The translations under genes were made by a program, and so were the position numbers. A stretch of DNA of 34,538 bases from Enhydrobacter aerosaccus (lineage in GTDB: Bacteria; Pseudomonadota; Alphaproteobacteria; Reyranellales; Reyranellaceae): the NCBI GenBank assembly GCA_903839865.1, contig CAIMEE010000520.1, forward strand, positions 1 to 34,538, in the 5' to 3' direction. The notes beneath the pieces were generated by a model. That model was not told the origin of the DNA and did no database searches. It saw only the letters and a program-made list of their open reading frames with translations. Below, piece by piece: positions 8,604 through 17,822 of this stretch (its first letter is position 1; each line of letters begins with the position of its first letter).

Positions 8604-9848
8604 ATGATCGCTTGCGGCCTGGATTTCGGAACGTCGAACTCGGCGATCGGCGTCATGCGCAACGGCACAGCCGTGCTCGCGCCGGTCGAGGCGGGCAACA
8701 CGCTGATGCCGAGCGCGGTGTTCTTCGACTACGAAACCAAGGGCCGTGTGCTGTTCGGCAACGAGGCCATCGAGGCCTATGTCGGGCGGACCGAAGGCCG
8801 CCTGATGCGCGCCCTCAAGTCGATTCTGGGCTCTCCCCTGATCGACGAAGAGACCAGCCTGGGCGGCCGCAAGGTTCCGCTCACGCACGTGGTCGAGATC
8901 CTCGTGCGGCACATGAAAGACAAGGCCGAGGCCTTCGCCGGCCAGGAGATTGCGCGCGTCGTGCACGGCCGGCCGGTGCGCTTCGTCGACGATGACGACG
9001 CGGCGGACGTGCGCGCCCAGGCGGTGCTCGAGACCATTGCCAGGCGCGCGGGCTTTCGCGACGTCGCGTTCGTGTACGAGCCCATCGCGGCCGCCCATCA
9101 TTACGAGCAGACCATAGCGAGCGAGGAACTGGCGCTGATCGCCGACATCGGTGGTGGCACGAGCGACTTTTCCATCATCCGCGTCGGCCCGCAGCATCGC
9201 GGGCGGGCCGATCGCAGCCGGGACGTGCTCGCCAATGCGGGCGTGCGCGTGGGCGGCACCGACTTCGACACCGCTCTCAGTCTTGCCGCGGTGATGCCCC
9301 TGCTCGGCCTCGGCACGCAGCTCGTCGAGAAGAACCTGCCGATGCCGAACGCGCTCTATCACCAGCTCGCCGCCTGGGCGACGATCAACTTCGCCTATAC
9401 CTACAGGAACGAGCGCGAAGTCGCCGAACTGGTCTCGCTCGCCTGCGAGCCGCGGAAGGTGGAGCGTCTTCTGAAAGTGTTGCGCCAGGGCCTGGGCCAT
9501 CGCCTCGCGTTTGCCGTGGAAGACGCCAAGATCGCGTTGAGCGCCCAGGACCGCGCCGCTGTGCCCCTGCCGTTCCTCGAAGCCGGTCTCGCCGTCGCGA
9601 CGCGGCGCGCGGATTTCGATCGCGCCATCAGGGCTGGGAGTGATCGGCTCTACAGGGCGGCCGGCGAGTGCATCAGGGCGGCGGGCCTGGGCCCAGCCGC
9701 CGTGGATACAATCTTCCTGACCGGCGGATCGAGCCGCGTGCCGGCGGTGCGCGCCGCGGTCGCACGGGCGGCGCCGTCAGCCCGACTCGCCAGCGGGTCG
9801 GATCTCCTGTCCGTTGCCCTCGGATTGACGCAGATGGCCGGCGGCTAG
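8604..9848 (+). CDS. yegD: Hsp70-family ATPase, YegD-like
   Basis: A 414-residue actin-fold/Hsp70 nucleotide-binding-domain protein without the C-terminal substrate-binding domain of DnaK. Visible motifs are the first phosphate loop GLDFGTSNSAIGV at the N-terminus, the second phosphate motif IADIGGGTSDFSII near the middle, the connecting AGFRDVAFVYEPIAA, and the adenosine motif FLTGGSSRVPAVR near the end. VVHGRPVRF and VGGTDFDTALSLAAVMPLLG match my recollection of E. coli YegD, whose biological role is poorly defined. The ATG at 8604 follows AAGGGG and places the phosphate loop at residue 4; the upstream ATG at 8571 has no ribosome site. Its TAG stop overlaps the stop of the convergent binding protein gene within one CTAG. 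Confidence 0.88.
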   Translation: MIACGLDFGTSNSAIGVMRNGTAVLAPVEAGNTLMPSAVFFDYETKGRVLFGNEAIEAYVGRTEGRLMRALKSILGSPLIDEETSLGGRKVPLTHVVEILVRHMKDKAEAFAGQEIARVVHGRPVRFVDDDDAADVRAQAVLETIARRAGFRDVAFVYEPIAAAHHYEQTIASEELALIADIGGGTSDFSIIRVGPQHRGRADRSRDVLANAGVRVGGTDFDTALSLAAVMPLLGLGTQLVEKNLPMPNALYHQLAAWATINFAYTYRNEREVAELVSLACEPRKVERLLKVLRQGLGHRLAFAVEDAKIALSAQDRAAVPLPFLEAGLAVATRRADFDRAIRAGSDRLYRAAGECIRAAGLGPAAVDTIFLTGGSSRVPAVRAAVARAAPSARLASGSDLLSVALGLTQMAGG

Positions 9849-11059
9849 CTGCTCTCGGCGTGCATTACTTCGCCGAACAGGTCCCAGGTCTCGCCCTTGA
9901 AGCGCTGAAGCTGGACGGCCTGGATCGGATAGAAGTCGCTCGGGCTGGTGTTCACCGTGATGCCCGGAAGCAGCAACGGCACCCGGAAACTCTTGAAGCC
10001 TGCCGCCTGCTTCATCAGGTTGGCGCGGGTAAGCTCGTTGCCGCAGCGCTTGAGCGTCTCGGTCATCAGGAAGCTCACGCCATAGGCGTAGATATGGTTG
10101 GCGTCGGCCTTGTTGGCCCCCGGCATCCATTTGTCCATCCACGCGCTCCACGCCTTCATCTCGGCATTGTCGTTCCACTGCTTGTCCGTGGCGTCCATCA
10201 GATAGGCCGCAGTTATGATGCCCTGTGAATTGTCGTAGCCGGCGGGCTTCATCACCGCCGCCACCGACGCCGAGATGTTGTTGAGATAGTGCACCGGCTT
10301 CCAGTCTAGGTCGGCCGCCTTACGGATGCCCTGTGCCGCGGCCTTCGGGCCGGAGAAGTTCATGAAGACGTTGGCACCGGAATCCTTGAGCTGGATGATC
10401 TGGCTGTCGACCGTCGGATCGGTCGCCTCGAACGTGACGGACTTCACGATGCGGCCGACGTCCTTGCCCAGCCCTTCTTTCAGACCGCCGACATAGTCGC
10501 GGCCGTAGTCGTCGTTCTGGCTCAGCACGCCGATCTTCGCGTCCTTGACGTTGGCCAGACAATGGCGGGCGTAAATCACCGCCTCGGTGTGGTAATCGGG
10601 CTGGTAGCCCATGGTCCACGGGAAGTTCGCAGGGTCACCCCACTTCGACGCCCCGGTGGCGACGAAGAGCTGCGGCACCTTCCGGGTGTTCATGTACTTC
10701 TGGATCGCGTTGTTGCACGGCGTGCCGAGCGGCTGGAACAGCGCGAAGATCTTGTCGCTCTCGACCATCTGGCGCACCACCTCGACGGTTTTCGACGGCA
10801 CGTACCCGTCATCCATCGAGATGAACTTGACCTTGCGGCCGTTGATGCCTCCTGACTCGTTGACGCTCCTGAAATAGGTGTCGATCGTCTTGCCGATGGC
10901 GGCATAGGCGGACGCCGGACCGCTGTAGGGATTGGTGTTTCCGATCCTGATCTCGGTGTCCGTGACGCCGTCTTCGTATTTCTTCTGCGCGAACGCGACC
11001 TTGCCGGAAAAGACCGCAGCCGAGGCCCCGCCCACGAACGTACGCCTGCTGGTCTTCAT
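9845..11059 (-). CDS. livJ: Branched-chain amino acid type ABC transporter substrate-binding protein (paralogue 3, livGFHM-linked)
   Basis: The third LivJ-type binding protein, 404 residues, with a Tat-like leader (SRRTFVGG ... VAFAQ), then RIGNTNPYSGPASAYA, ESGGINGRK, ATGASKW, MGYQPDYHTEA and the terminal DLFGEVMHAESS. The ATG at 11059 has GGGAG seven bases upstream. It follows livM by 58 bases on the same strand and is therefore the natural partner of the permease and ATPase genes. Paralogues 1 and 2 keep Gly-His-Cys after IKI where this one has Gly-Asn-Thr, so its ligand may differ. There is no terminator at its 3' end; it runs into the oppositely oriented yegD-like gene with shared stop bases. 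Confidence 0.93.
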   Translation of the reverse strand: MKTSRRTFVGGASAAVFSGKVAFAQKKYEDGVTDTEIRIGNTNPYSGPASAYAAIGKTIDTYFRSVNESGGINGRKVKFISMDDGYVPSKTVEVVRQMVESDKIFALFQPLGTPCNNAIQKYMNTRKVPQLFVATGASKWGDPANFPWTMGYQPDYHTEAVIYARHCLANVKDAKIGVLSQNDDYGRDYVGGLKEGLGKDVGRIVKSVTFEATDPTVDSQIIQLKDSGANVFMNFSGPKAAAQGIRKAADLDWKPVHYLNNISASVAAVMKPAGYDNSQGIITAAYLMDATDKQWNDNAEMKAWSAWMDKWMPGANKADANHIYAYGVSFLMTETLKRCGNELTRANLMKQAAGFKSFRVPLLLPGITVNTSPSDFYPIQAVQLQRFKGETWDLFGEVMHAESS

Positions 11060-11117
11060 GATTCGCTCCCTCTTGTCGGCTCACACGACGAAACGAACGC
11101 GGACGCGTGGATCGAGA

Positions 11118-12119
11118 TCAGCCGCGACGGAAGCGGCGGACCAGGATGTAGACGCCGCCCACGATGCCTTGCGGCATCAGGTACATCAGGATGATGAGCA
11201 GCAATCCGAAGATCGTATAGGCCGACAGGTCGAACTGCAGCCCCAGGTCGTTCTTGATGAAGGTCGAGATCGCCTGCGCGGAATTGTCGACCAGCACGTA
11301 GAAGATGCCGCCGACCACCGAGCCGGTGAGCGAGCCGACGCCGCCCACGACGAGGCCGATCAGGAACTTGATCGACAGGAAGATGTTGAAACTGTCCGGT
11401 GCCACGAAGGCGATCGCCGAGGCCGAGAGCGCGCCCGCGATGCCGGTGTAGGCAGCACTGATGCCGAAGGTCACCGTCTTGTAGCGCGCGGTATTGATGC
11501 CCATCGTGTCGGCCGCGATGTGATAGTCGCGGATCGCCATGATGGCGCGGCCGCTGCGGCTGTTCAGCATGTTGTTCGCGGCCCAGAACAGAACGACCAT
11601 GGTGATCAGGCAGTAGTAATAGAGCCACTGGTCTTCGTTCAGCGGGATATCGAACGGCACTTCCGGCTTGGATAGCACGATGCCCTGCACGCCGCCGGTG
11701 AGGTCCTCGAGCCACTTGTATTTCAGGATCTGCGGCACCGCGAGCGCCAGCGCGAAGGTGGCGAGCGCCAGATAGTGGCCCTCCAGCTTCAGGGCCGGCT
11801 GGCCGAACAGGAAGCCGACCACAAAGCACACCACGGCCGCGATCGGCAGGGTCGCGTAGTAGGGCACGTTCAGCTTGTCCATCAGGACAGCCGCCGTGTA
11901 GGCGCCGACCGCATAGAAGGCGCCATGCCCCAGCGAGATCTGGCCGTTGAAGCCGGTCAACAGGTTGAGGCCGAGCACCGCGATCGCGGCGATGATCATC
12001 GTGCTGACGAGGAACAGGCGGTAATTCGAGACGACGTCAGGCAGGATCGGTTGAAGGAGCGGAACGGCAAAGGCGAGCGCGAGGACGACCCACAGCCATT
12101 TCTTCGGAAATGACGGCAT
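11118..12119 (-). CDS. livM: Branched-chain amino acid type ABC transporter permease LivM
   Basis: Inner-membrane permease subunit, 333 residues, rich in hydrophobic helices from the N-terminus (PKKWLWVVLALAFAVPLLQP) onward. The cytoplasmic coupling motif GRAIMAIRDYHIAADTMGIN and the NLLTGFNGQISLGHGAFYAVG block are characteristic of LivM. It forms a heterodimeric channel with LivH, energised by LivG and LivF. The ATG at 12119 lies one base after the livH stop (TGACATG), implying translational coupling. The end, MPQGIVGGVYILVRRFRRG, is typical. Confidence 0.95.
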   Translation of the reverse strand: MPSFPKKWLWVVLALAFAVPLLQPILPDVVSNYRLFLVSTMIIAAIAVLGLNLLTGFNGQISLGHGAFYAVGAYTAAVLMDKLNVPYYATLPIAAVVCFVVGFLFGQPALKLEGHYLALATFALALAVPQILKYKWLEDLTGGVQGIVLSKPEVPFDIPLNEDQWLYYYCLITMVVLFWAANNMLNSRSGRAIMAIRDYHIAADTMGINTARYKTVTFGISAAYTGIAGALSASAIAFVAPDSFNIFLSIKFLIGLVVGGVGSLTGSVVGGIFYVLVDNSAQAISTFIKNDLGLQFDLSAYTIFGLLLIILMYLMPQGIVGGVYILVRRFRRG

Positions 12120-12120
12120 G

Positions 12121-13026
12121 TCAGACCCTCTTCACGACGACGCGGCCGAACAGGCCGGCCGGCTTAACCGTCAGCACGAAGATCACGATGATCAGCGCCA
12201 CCGTGAGCTTCTCGCCGTTGCCGATGATGTAGATGCCCGTCGTCTTCTCGATCATGTTGCCGGCGTAGGCGACCAGGTTCTCGAGCACGCCCACGATGAA
12301 GCCGCCGACCACCGCGCCGCCGGGATTGCCGATGCCGCCGATCAGCGCACTCGCGAACGCATAGAGGAGGATGCCGCTCATCATGTTGGGGTCGAGGTAG
12401 ACGATGTGCGCCACCATCATGCCGGCGACGGAGCCCACGGCCGCGGCAAGGCCCCAGCCCAGCGCCAGCATCCAGTCGACGCGGACGCCGACCAGGCGGG
12501 CCATCTGCGGATTCTGAGCGGCGGCGCGCATGGCGAGGCCGAGCGGCGTGTAGCGGAAGAAGAGAAAGAGCAGCGTCAGCACGATCAGGGTGACGATCAC
12601 GACGCCCAGCTGGTGCGGGCCGATGACGCCAGCGATGCCGAAGGTCGCCTTCGGGAACGGCGAGGGATATTCCTTGATCAGGTAGCTCCAGATCGCGCCC
12701 GCCATCGAGTTGCAGATCGCCAGCAGGCCGATGAAGACCACGACAACGGAGAGCACGGGCGCATTATGCAGAGGTCTCAGGATCGCCCGCTCGATGACGA
12801 CGCCCAGCACGAAGGATATGGCGATCGTCAGGATGAACGCGACCCAGAAATCCAAGCCCCAGTTCATCAGCTGCCAGCTGATATAGGTGCTGAACATCGC
12901 CATCTCGCCCTGCGCGAAGTTGAGATGGTCGGTCGAGACGTAGATCATCACGAGGGCAAGCGCCACGCAGGCGTAGATCGCGCCGTTGGCGAGGCCCGAT
13001 GCGATCTGCTCAAGGAGCTGTTGCAT
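12121..13026 (-). CDS. livH: Branched-chain amino acid type ABC transporter permease LivH
   Basis: Inner-membrane permease subunit, 301 residues, partner of LivM. The N-terminal GLANGAIYACVALALVMIY and STDHLNFAQGEMAMFSTYIS blocks, the coupling motif TPLGLAMRAAAQNPQMARLVG and ALIGGIGNPGGAVVGGFIVG are LivH hallmarks. The frame stays open far upstream, to 13602, but that part is an arginine-rich shadow of livF; the ATG at 13026 has GAGGAG upstream and begins the first transmembrane helix within ten residues. It starts 11 bases after livF ends and ends one base before livM starts, within one operon. Confidence 0.95.
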   Translation of the reverse strand: MQQLLEQIASGLANGAIYACVALALVMIYVSTDHLNFAQGEMAMFSTYISWQLMNWGLDFWVAFILTIAISFVLGVVIERAILRPLHNAPVLSVVVVFIGLLAICNSMAGAIWSYLIKEYPSPFPKATFGIAGVIGPHQLGVVIVTLIVLTLLFLFFRYTPLGLAMRAAAQNPQMARLVGVRVDWMLALGWGLAAAVGSVAGMMVAHIVYLDPNMMSGILLYAFASALIGGIGNPGGAVVGGFIVGVLENLVAYAGNMIEKTTGIYIIGNGEKLTVALIIVIFVLTVKPAGLFGRVVVKRV

Positions 13027-13037
13027 TGCCGGGCTCC

Positions 13038-13750
<713 letters not shown>

Positions 13751-13751
<1 letters not shown>

Positions 13752-14539
13752 CACGAGGTCCCCAGGTAGGCGCGGATCACTTCCGGGTCGCGCTGCACCT
13801 CGGCCGGCGTGCCATCGGCGATCTTCTTGCCGAAGTCGATGGCCACGACCTTGTCCGACACCGACATGACCAGGCTCATGTGATGCTCGACCAGAAGCAC
13901 CGTGACGTGCTGGGTGTCTCGGACGCGCCGGATCTGGGCCTTCAATGTCTCGACTTCCTCGTGATTGAGGCCGGCCGCCGGCTCGTCGAGCAGCAGCAGC
14001 TTGGGGCTTGATGCGAGCGCACGCGCCAGTTCCACCCGCTTGCGGATCGGAAACGGCAGCGGGCCCGCCATTGCATTGGTGAAGGGCACGAGGTCCATGA
14101 ACTCGATCAGCTCGTGCGCCCGCTTGGCGATCTGGGCTTCTTCCGGCGCGACCTTTGGCAGACGCAGTGCATTCTCGAAGAAGCTGGTCGAGCTGCGGCT
14201 GTGGCAGCCGACTTTCACGTTGTCGAGCACCGTCAGACGATCGAACAAGGCCACGTTCTGGAAGGTACGGCCGATGCCGATGGTCGGGATGTCATGGCGC
14301 GGCCGCTTCAGGATCGACCGCCCCTCGAACAGCACGTCGCCGCCGTTGGGCGTGTACAGGCGACTGAGGCAGTTGAAGAGCGTCGTCTTTCCAGCGCCGT
14401 TGGGGCCGATCAGGCCGGCAACCTGGCCCGGGAATACGTCGAATGACACGCCATCGAGCGCGACGATGCCGCCAAAGCGGACAGATACGTCACGCACGCT
14501 CAGCAGCGGAGTCGAGCGGGTTTGAATCGATGCTGTCAT
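13751..14539 (-). CDS. livG: Branched-chain amino acid type ABC transporter ATP-binding protein LivG
   Basis: Cytoplasmic ATPase subunit, 262 residues, first gene of livGFHM. Walker A is GPNGAGKTT (45-53), Walker B LLLLDEPAAGLNHEE (from 181), and the switch histidines lie in LLVEHHM. The long insertion between Q-loop and signature (GCHSRSSTSFFENALRLP) is typical of LivG. The ABC signature is unusual: LPFPI (161-165) replaces an LSGGQ-type motif and lacks its glycines. The ATG at 14539 has no clear Shine-Dalgarno; in-frame TTG (14578) and GTG codons upstream are alternatives, so the start is less certain than the rest. Confidence 0.93.
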
Positions 14540-14798
14540 GATCACGCTGGTTTCGCGGCGGGCAAACAACACGCCCAATTCGCGAAATTACCCTTGCCTC
14601 CCAAGTACTTGTGGCCCTTCTATGGAGCCGACTTATTTCGCACGATGACCCATCCAGCCGCGGGACGCAACCCAAATGCCGCGACGCCACTCTTTCGGCG
14701 CGATTACAGCGCAGGATGTTATGGTCGGACAACCCGTTGACAGAACACGCCTCGCCGCCGATACGAGCTTCCCTCCTCAAACACGTAAGCCCTCGCCA

Positions 14799-15878
14799 AT
14801 GAATCGCCTTTTCTCCACGATCCTGGTCGCTGCAGCCGCTGTGACGCTCCCGGCCTCGGCGCAGACCCCGCCTGCGAAGCCTGCTCCCGTGACGCCTGCT
14901 CCTGCGACGCCTGCTCCGGCCAAACCTGCCGCAACGCCTGCCCCTGCAACGCCCACCACGACACCACAGGCTGCCGCCAGCGCGCCTGTGCCGCTGCCGA
15001 CGTGGTTCCACGAGATCGATACCGCCAACAAGGGCGAGGTGACGCGCGCGGAGTTCCTAAAATACCGCATGAAGACCTTCGACCAGCTCGACACCAAGAA
15101 GGCCAACAAGCTCACCATCGACGAGTTCCTCAAGGTCGCCGAACCGCCGTTCTCCAGCGACATGCCCAACGGGATGCCGCTGGCCGATAGGCAGGCGCGC
15201 GCCCGCGCCGAGTTCGAAAACCTCGACACCAACCGCGACGGCTTCGTCGAGCGCGCCGAGGCCGAGGCGCTGGTTCATGCCGAGTTCAACCAGTACGACA
15301 CAGACCGTGACAACAAGGTCACCGAACCCGAAGTGCGCCTGATCGTGCAGCGCACAATGCAGCGCGAGACTGCCGAGCGCCAGCAGGCGGAAGCCCGCCG
15401 CCGCCAGGGCCTGGTGGCGATCAACGACTTCATCGACATGCAACTGCGCAGCGTCGATCAGCTCGACAAGAACAACGACGGCAAGGTGACGCAGCAGGAA
15501 TACGCCACCGTCGCGGGCCCCGCCGACGGACCGCAGGCACAGGGCCTGCCGCCCTTCGAACTGCGCCGCAAGATCGCGATGATGAAGTTCGCCGAGATCG
15601 ACACCAACAAGGATGGCGTGCTCGACAGGATCGAACTCACCGCCCACGCCGTCGAGCAGTTCCTGCAAATGGACCTGAACAAGGATCGCTTCCTGAACGA
15701 GGAAGAATTCAAGAAGGCCCAGGAGGCCGAATCGGCCAAGCTGCGTGCCACGATCCAGACCCTGATGCCGGCCCAGCCCGCGCAGCCGCGCCCCGCTCCC
15801 GCCCAGCCGCGTCCGGCCCAGCCGCAGCAGCAGGCCCCCGGCGGCCTGGCTCCCGGCCTCCCGCAAGGTACGCGCTAG
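14799..15878 (+). CDS. Exported protein with seven EF-hand-like loops and Pro/Ala-rich ends
   Basis: A 359-residue protein. A signal peptide (MNRLFSTILVAAAAVTLPAS, cleavage near AQ) is followed by a Pro/Ala/Thr-rich linker (residues 24-66, repeats of the PAPATPAP kind), then seven EF-hand-like 12-residue loops at D74-E85, D98-E109, D143-E154, D167-E178, D223-E234, D268-E279 and D292-E303, and a Pro/Gln-rich tail from about 324. Loops 3, 5 and 6 have full calcium-binding ligands; loops 1 and 2 lack the usual Asp-Gly centre and are probably weak, and loops 4 and 7 have Asn or Arg at the glycine position. The open frame reaches back to 14676, but the ATG at 14799 starts the signal peptide exactly; its ribosome site is weak. 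Role unknown; likely a periplasmic or cell-surface calcium-dependent protein. Confidence 0.88.
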   Translation: MNRLFSTILVAAAAVTLPASAQTPPAKPAPVTPAPATPAPAKPAATPAPATPTTTPQAAASAPVPLPTWFHEIDTANKGEVTRAEFLKYRMKTFDQLDTKKANKLTIDEFLKVAEPPFSSDMPNGMPLADRQARARAEFENLDTNRDGFVERAEAEALVHAEFNQYDTDRDNKVTEPEVRLIVQRTMQRETAERQQAEARRRQGLVAINDFIDMQLRSVDQLDKNNDGKVTQQEYATVAGPADGPQAQGLPPFELRRKIAMMKFAEIDTNKDGVLDRIELTAHAVEQFLQMDLNKDRFLNEEEFKKAQEAESAKLRATIQTLMPAQPAQPRPAPAQPRPAQPQQQAPGGLAPGLPQGTR

Positions 15879-15894
15879 AACTGATCGCTTGGGG

Positions 15895-15958
15895 GCGCTC
15901 CACTACAGTGGCGCGCCTTCGTCGTCATGCCAAAGGATCGCGCGACTGGAGTCGCGCG
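15895..15958. terminator. Two tandem hairpins between convergent genes
   Basis: Between the EF-hand gene (+) and glmS (-) lie two inverted repeats. One pairs 15895-15904 with 15907-15916 with one mismatch, the other pairs 15939-15947 with 15950-15958 perfectly. Neither is followed by a strong T run, so factor-assisted or transcript-end-protecting function is as likely as intrinsic termination. Confidence 0.5.
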
Positions 15959-15967
15959 CGCCCAGCT

Positions 15968-17797
15968 TTATTCGACGGTCACGCTCTTGGCGAGATTGCG
16001 TGGCTGGTCGACATCGGTGCCCTTGGCCACCGCGGTATAGTAGGCGAGGAGCTGTACCGGCACCGTGTAGAGGATCGGCGCCACCGCGGGATCGACGGTC
16101 GGTAATATGATCGACGCCGCCGCATGCCTGCCCAGGCGTGCATTGCCTGCCTGATCGCTCAGCAGCACCAGCTTGCCGCCACGCGCCTTCACCTGCTCGA
16201 AGTTGGACGCGATCTTGTCGAAGATGGAGTCGGTCGGCGCCACCACGACAACCGGCACGCTCTCGTCGATCAGCGCGATCGGCCCGTGCTTCATCTCGCC
16301 GCCGGCATAGCCCTCGGCATGGATGTAGGAGATTTCCTTGAGCTTCAGCGCACCTTCCAGGGCGATCGGAAAGGACGAGCCGCGGCCCATGTAGAGCACG
16401 TCGCGCGCTTCGGCGAGGATCTCCTCGGAGATGCGCTTGTACTGCCCCTCCATGTTGACCGCTTCGTTGACCTGGGCGGGCAGCTCGATCAGCGCATGTG
16501 CCAGCCGCTCCTCGTCCTCGCGCGACAGCACGCCGCGCGCCCGGCCCGCCGCGATCGCGGCCGAGAGCAGCACGACAAGCTGTGTCGTGAAGGCCTTGGT
16601 CGAGGCGACGCCGATCTCGGGTCCCGCCAGTGTCGGCAGCACGACGTGCGACTCGCGCGCAATGGCGCTTTCCGGGACGTTCACGACGGACAGGATCGTC
16701 TGTTTCTGCGCCTTGGCGTAGCGAAGGGCCGCCAGGGTGTCGACCGTCTCGCCCGACTGCGAGACGGCGATGCAGACGCCGCCTTCGATCATCGGCGGCT
16801 CGCGGTAGCGCAGCTCGGAGGCGACCTCGGTCTCGACCGGCAGGCGTGCCAGTTTCTCGAACCAGTACTTGGCCACCATGCAGGCGTAGTAGGCCGTGCC
16901 GCACGCCGTCATCGTGATGCGGCTCACCTTGTTCCAGTCGAACGGCAGCGCGGGAAGGCTGACCGAGCGCGTCGCGGGATCGAGATAGGTCTGCAGCGTG
17001 TCGCCGATCACCGTGGGCTGCTCGTAGATCTCCTTCAGCATGAAGTGGCGATGGTTGCCCTTGCCCATCATGGCGCCGGAGATGCCGCTCTGGCGGATCT
17101 CGCGCGTCACTTCCTTGGTGCCCTGGAAGATCTTCGCTCCATCGCCCGTCAACACCACCCAGTCGTCGTCTTCCAGATAACTCACGCGCTTGGTGAAGGG
17201 CGCGAGCGCCAGCGCATCGGTTCCGATGTACATCTCGCCGCTGCCATCACCGTAGCCGACCGCCAATGAGCTGCCGCGGCGCGCGCCAATCAGCATGTCG
17301 TTGTAACCGCTGAAAAGGACGACCAGCGCGAATGCGCCGCGCAGACGTCCCATGGCCTTCCCCATTGCCTCTTCCGGCGACATCTTGCGCGCCAGATAAG
17401 ACGTAAGCAGCTGCGCCACGACTTCCGTATCGGTGTCGCTGTCGAAATGCAGGCCCTCGGCGACGAGTTCGTCCTTGATCTCCTGGAAATTCTCGATGAT
17501 CCCGTTGTGAACGACGGCAACACGATCCGTGGCGATCGGATGGGCGTTCCGCTCGGAAGGCTTCCCATGAGTCGCCCATCGCGTATGGCCGATGCCAATC
17601 GTGCCGAGAAGGCCCTTCTGTAAGAGCTTGGCCTCCAGGTTGACGAGTTTGCCGGGCGCGCGCCGGCGCTTGATCTCGCCATTCACCAGCGTGGCGATGC
17701 CTGCCGAATCGTAGCCGCGATATTCAAGACGCTTCAGCGCATCCATCAGCAGTGGCGTGACAGGAGCCTTGCCGATGATACCGATGATGCCGCACAT
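15968..17797 (-). CDS. glmS: Glutamine--fructose-6-phosphate aminotransferase (isomerizing)
   Basis: Makes glucosamine 6-phosphate from fructose 6-phosphate and glutamine, the entry to amino sugars for peptidoglycan and lipopolysaccharide. The ATG at 17797 gives 609 residues and the start MCGIIGIIG, with Cys2 becoming the N-terminal nucleophile after removal of methionine. The glutaminase domain shows EYRGYDSAGIA, GHTRWATHGKP and VVHNGIIEN; the two SIS domains show TACGTAYYACMV and SQSGETVDTLAALRYA in the first and MGRGSSFPIALEGALKLKE in the second; the tail ends NLAKSVTVE as usual. Upstream open frame to 17950 is rejected because Cys2 must follow the start. It lies 25 bases after glmU on the same strand. 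Confidence 0.97.
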   Translation of the reverse strand: MCGIIGIIGKAPVTPLLMDALKRLEYRGYDSAGIATLVNGEIKRRRAPGKLVNLEAKLLQKGLLGTIGIGHTRWATHGKPSERNAHPIATDRVAVVHNGIIENFQEIKDELVAEGLHFDSDTDTEVVAQLLTSYLARKMSPEEAMGKAMGRLRGAFALVVLFSGYNDMLIGARRGSSLAVGYGDGSGEMYIGTDALALAPFTKRVSYLEDDDWVVLTGDGAKIFQGTKEVTREIRQSGISGAMMGKGNHRHFMLKEIYEQPTVIGDTLQTYLDPATRSVSLPALPFDWNKVSRITMTACGTAYYACMVAKYWFEKLARLPVETEVASELRYREPPMIEGGVCIAVSQSGETVDTLAALRYAKAQKQTILSVVNVPESAIARESHVVLPTLAGPEIGVASTKAFTTQLVVLLSAAIAAGRARGVLSREDEERLAHALIELPAQVNEAVNMEGQYKRISEEILAEARDVLYMGRGSSFPIALEGALKLKEISYIHAEGYAGGEMKHGPIALIDESVPVVVVAPTDSIFDKIASNFEQVKARGGKLVLLSDQAGNARLGRHAAASIILPTVDPAVAPILYTVPVQLLAYYTAVAKGTDVDQPRNLAKSVTVE

Positions 17798-17822
17798 GGA
17801 ACGATTATCCGGAAAGGGGTGA

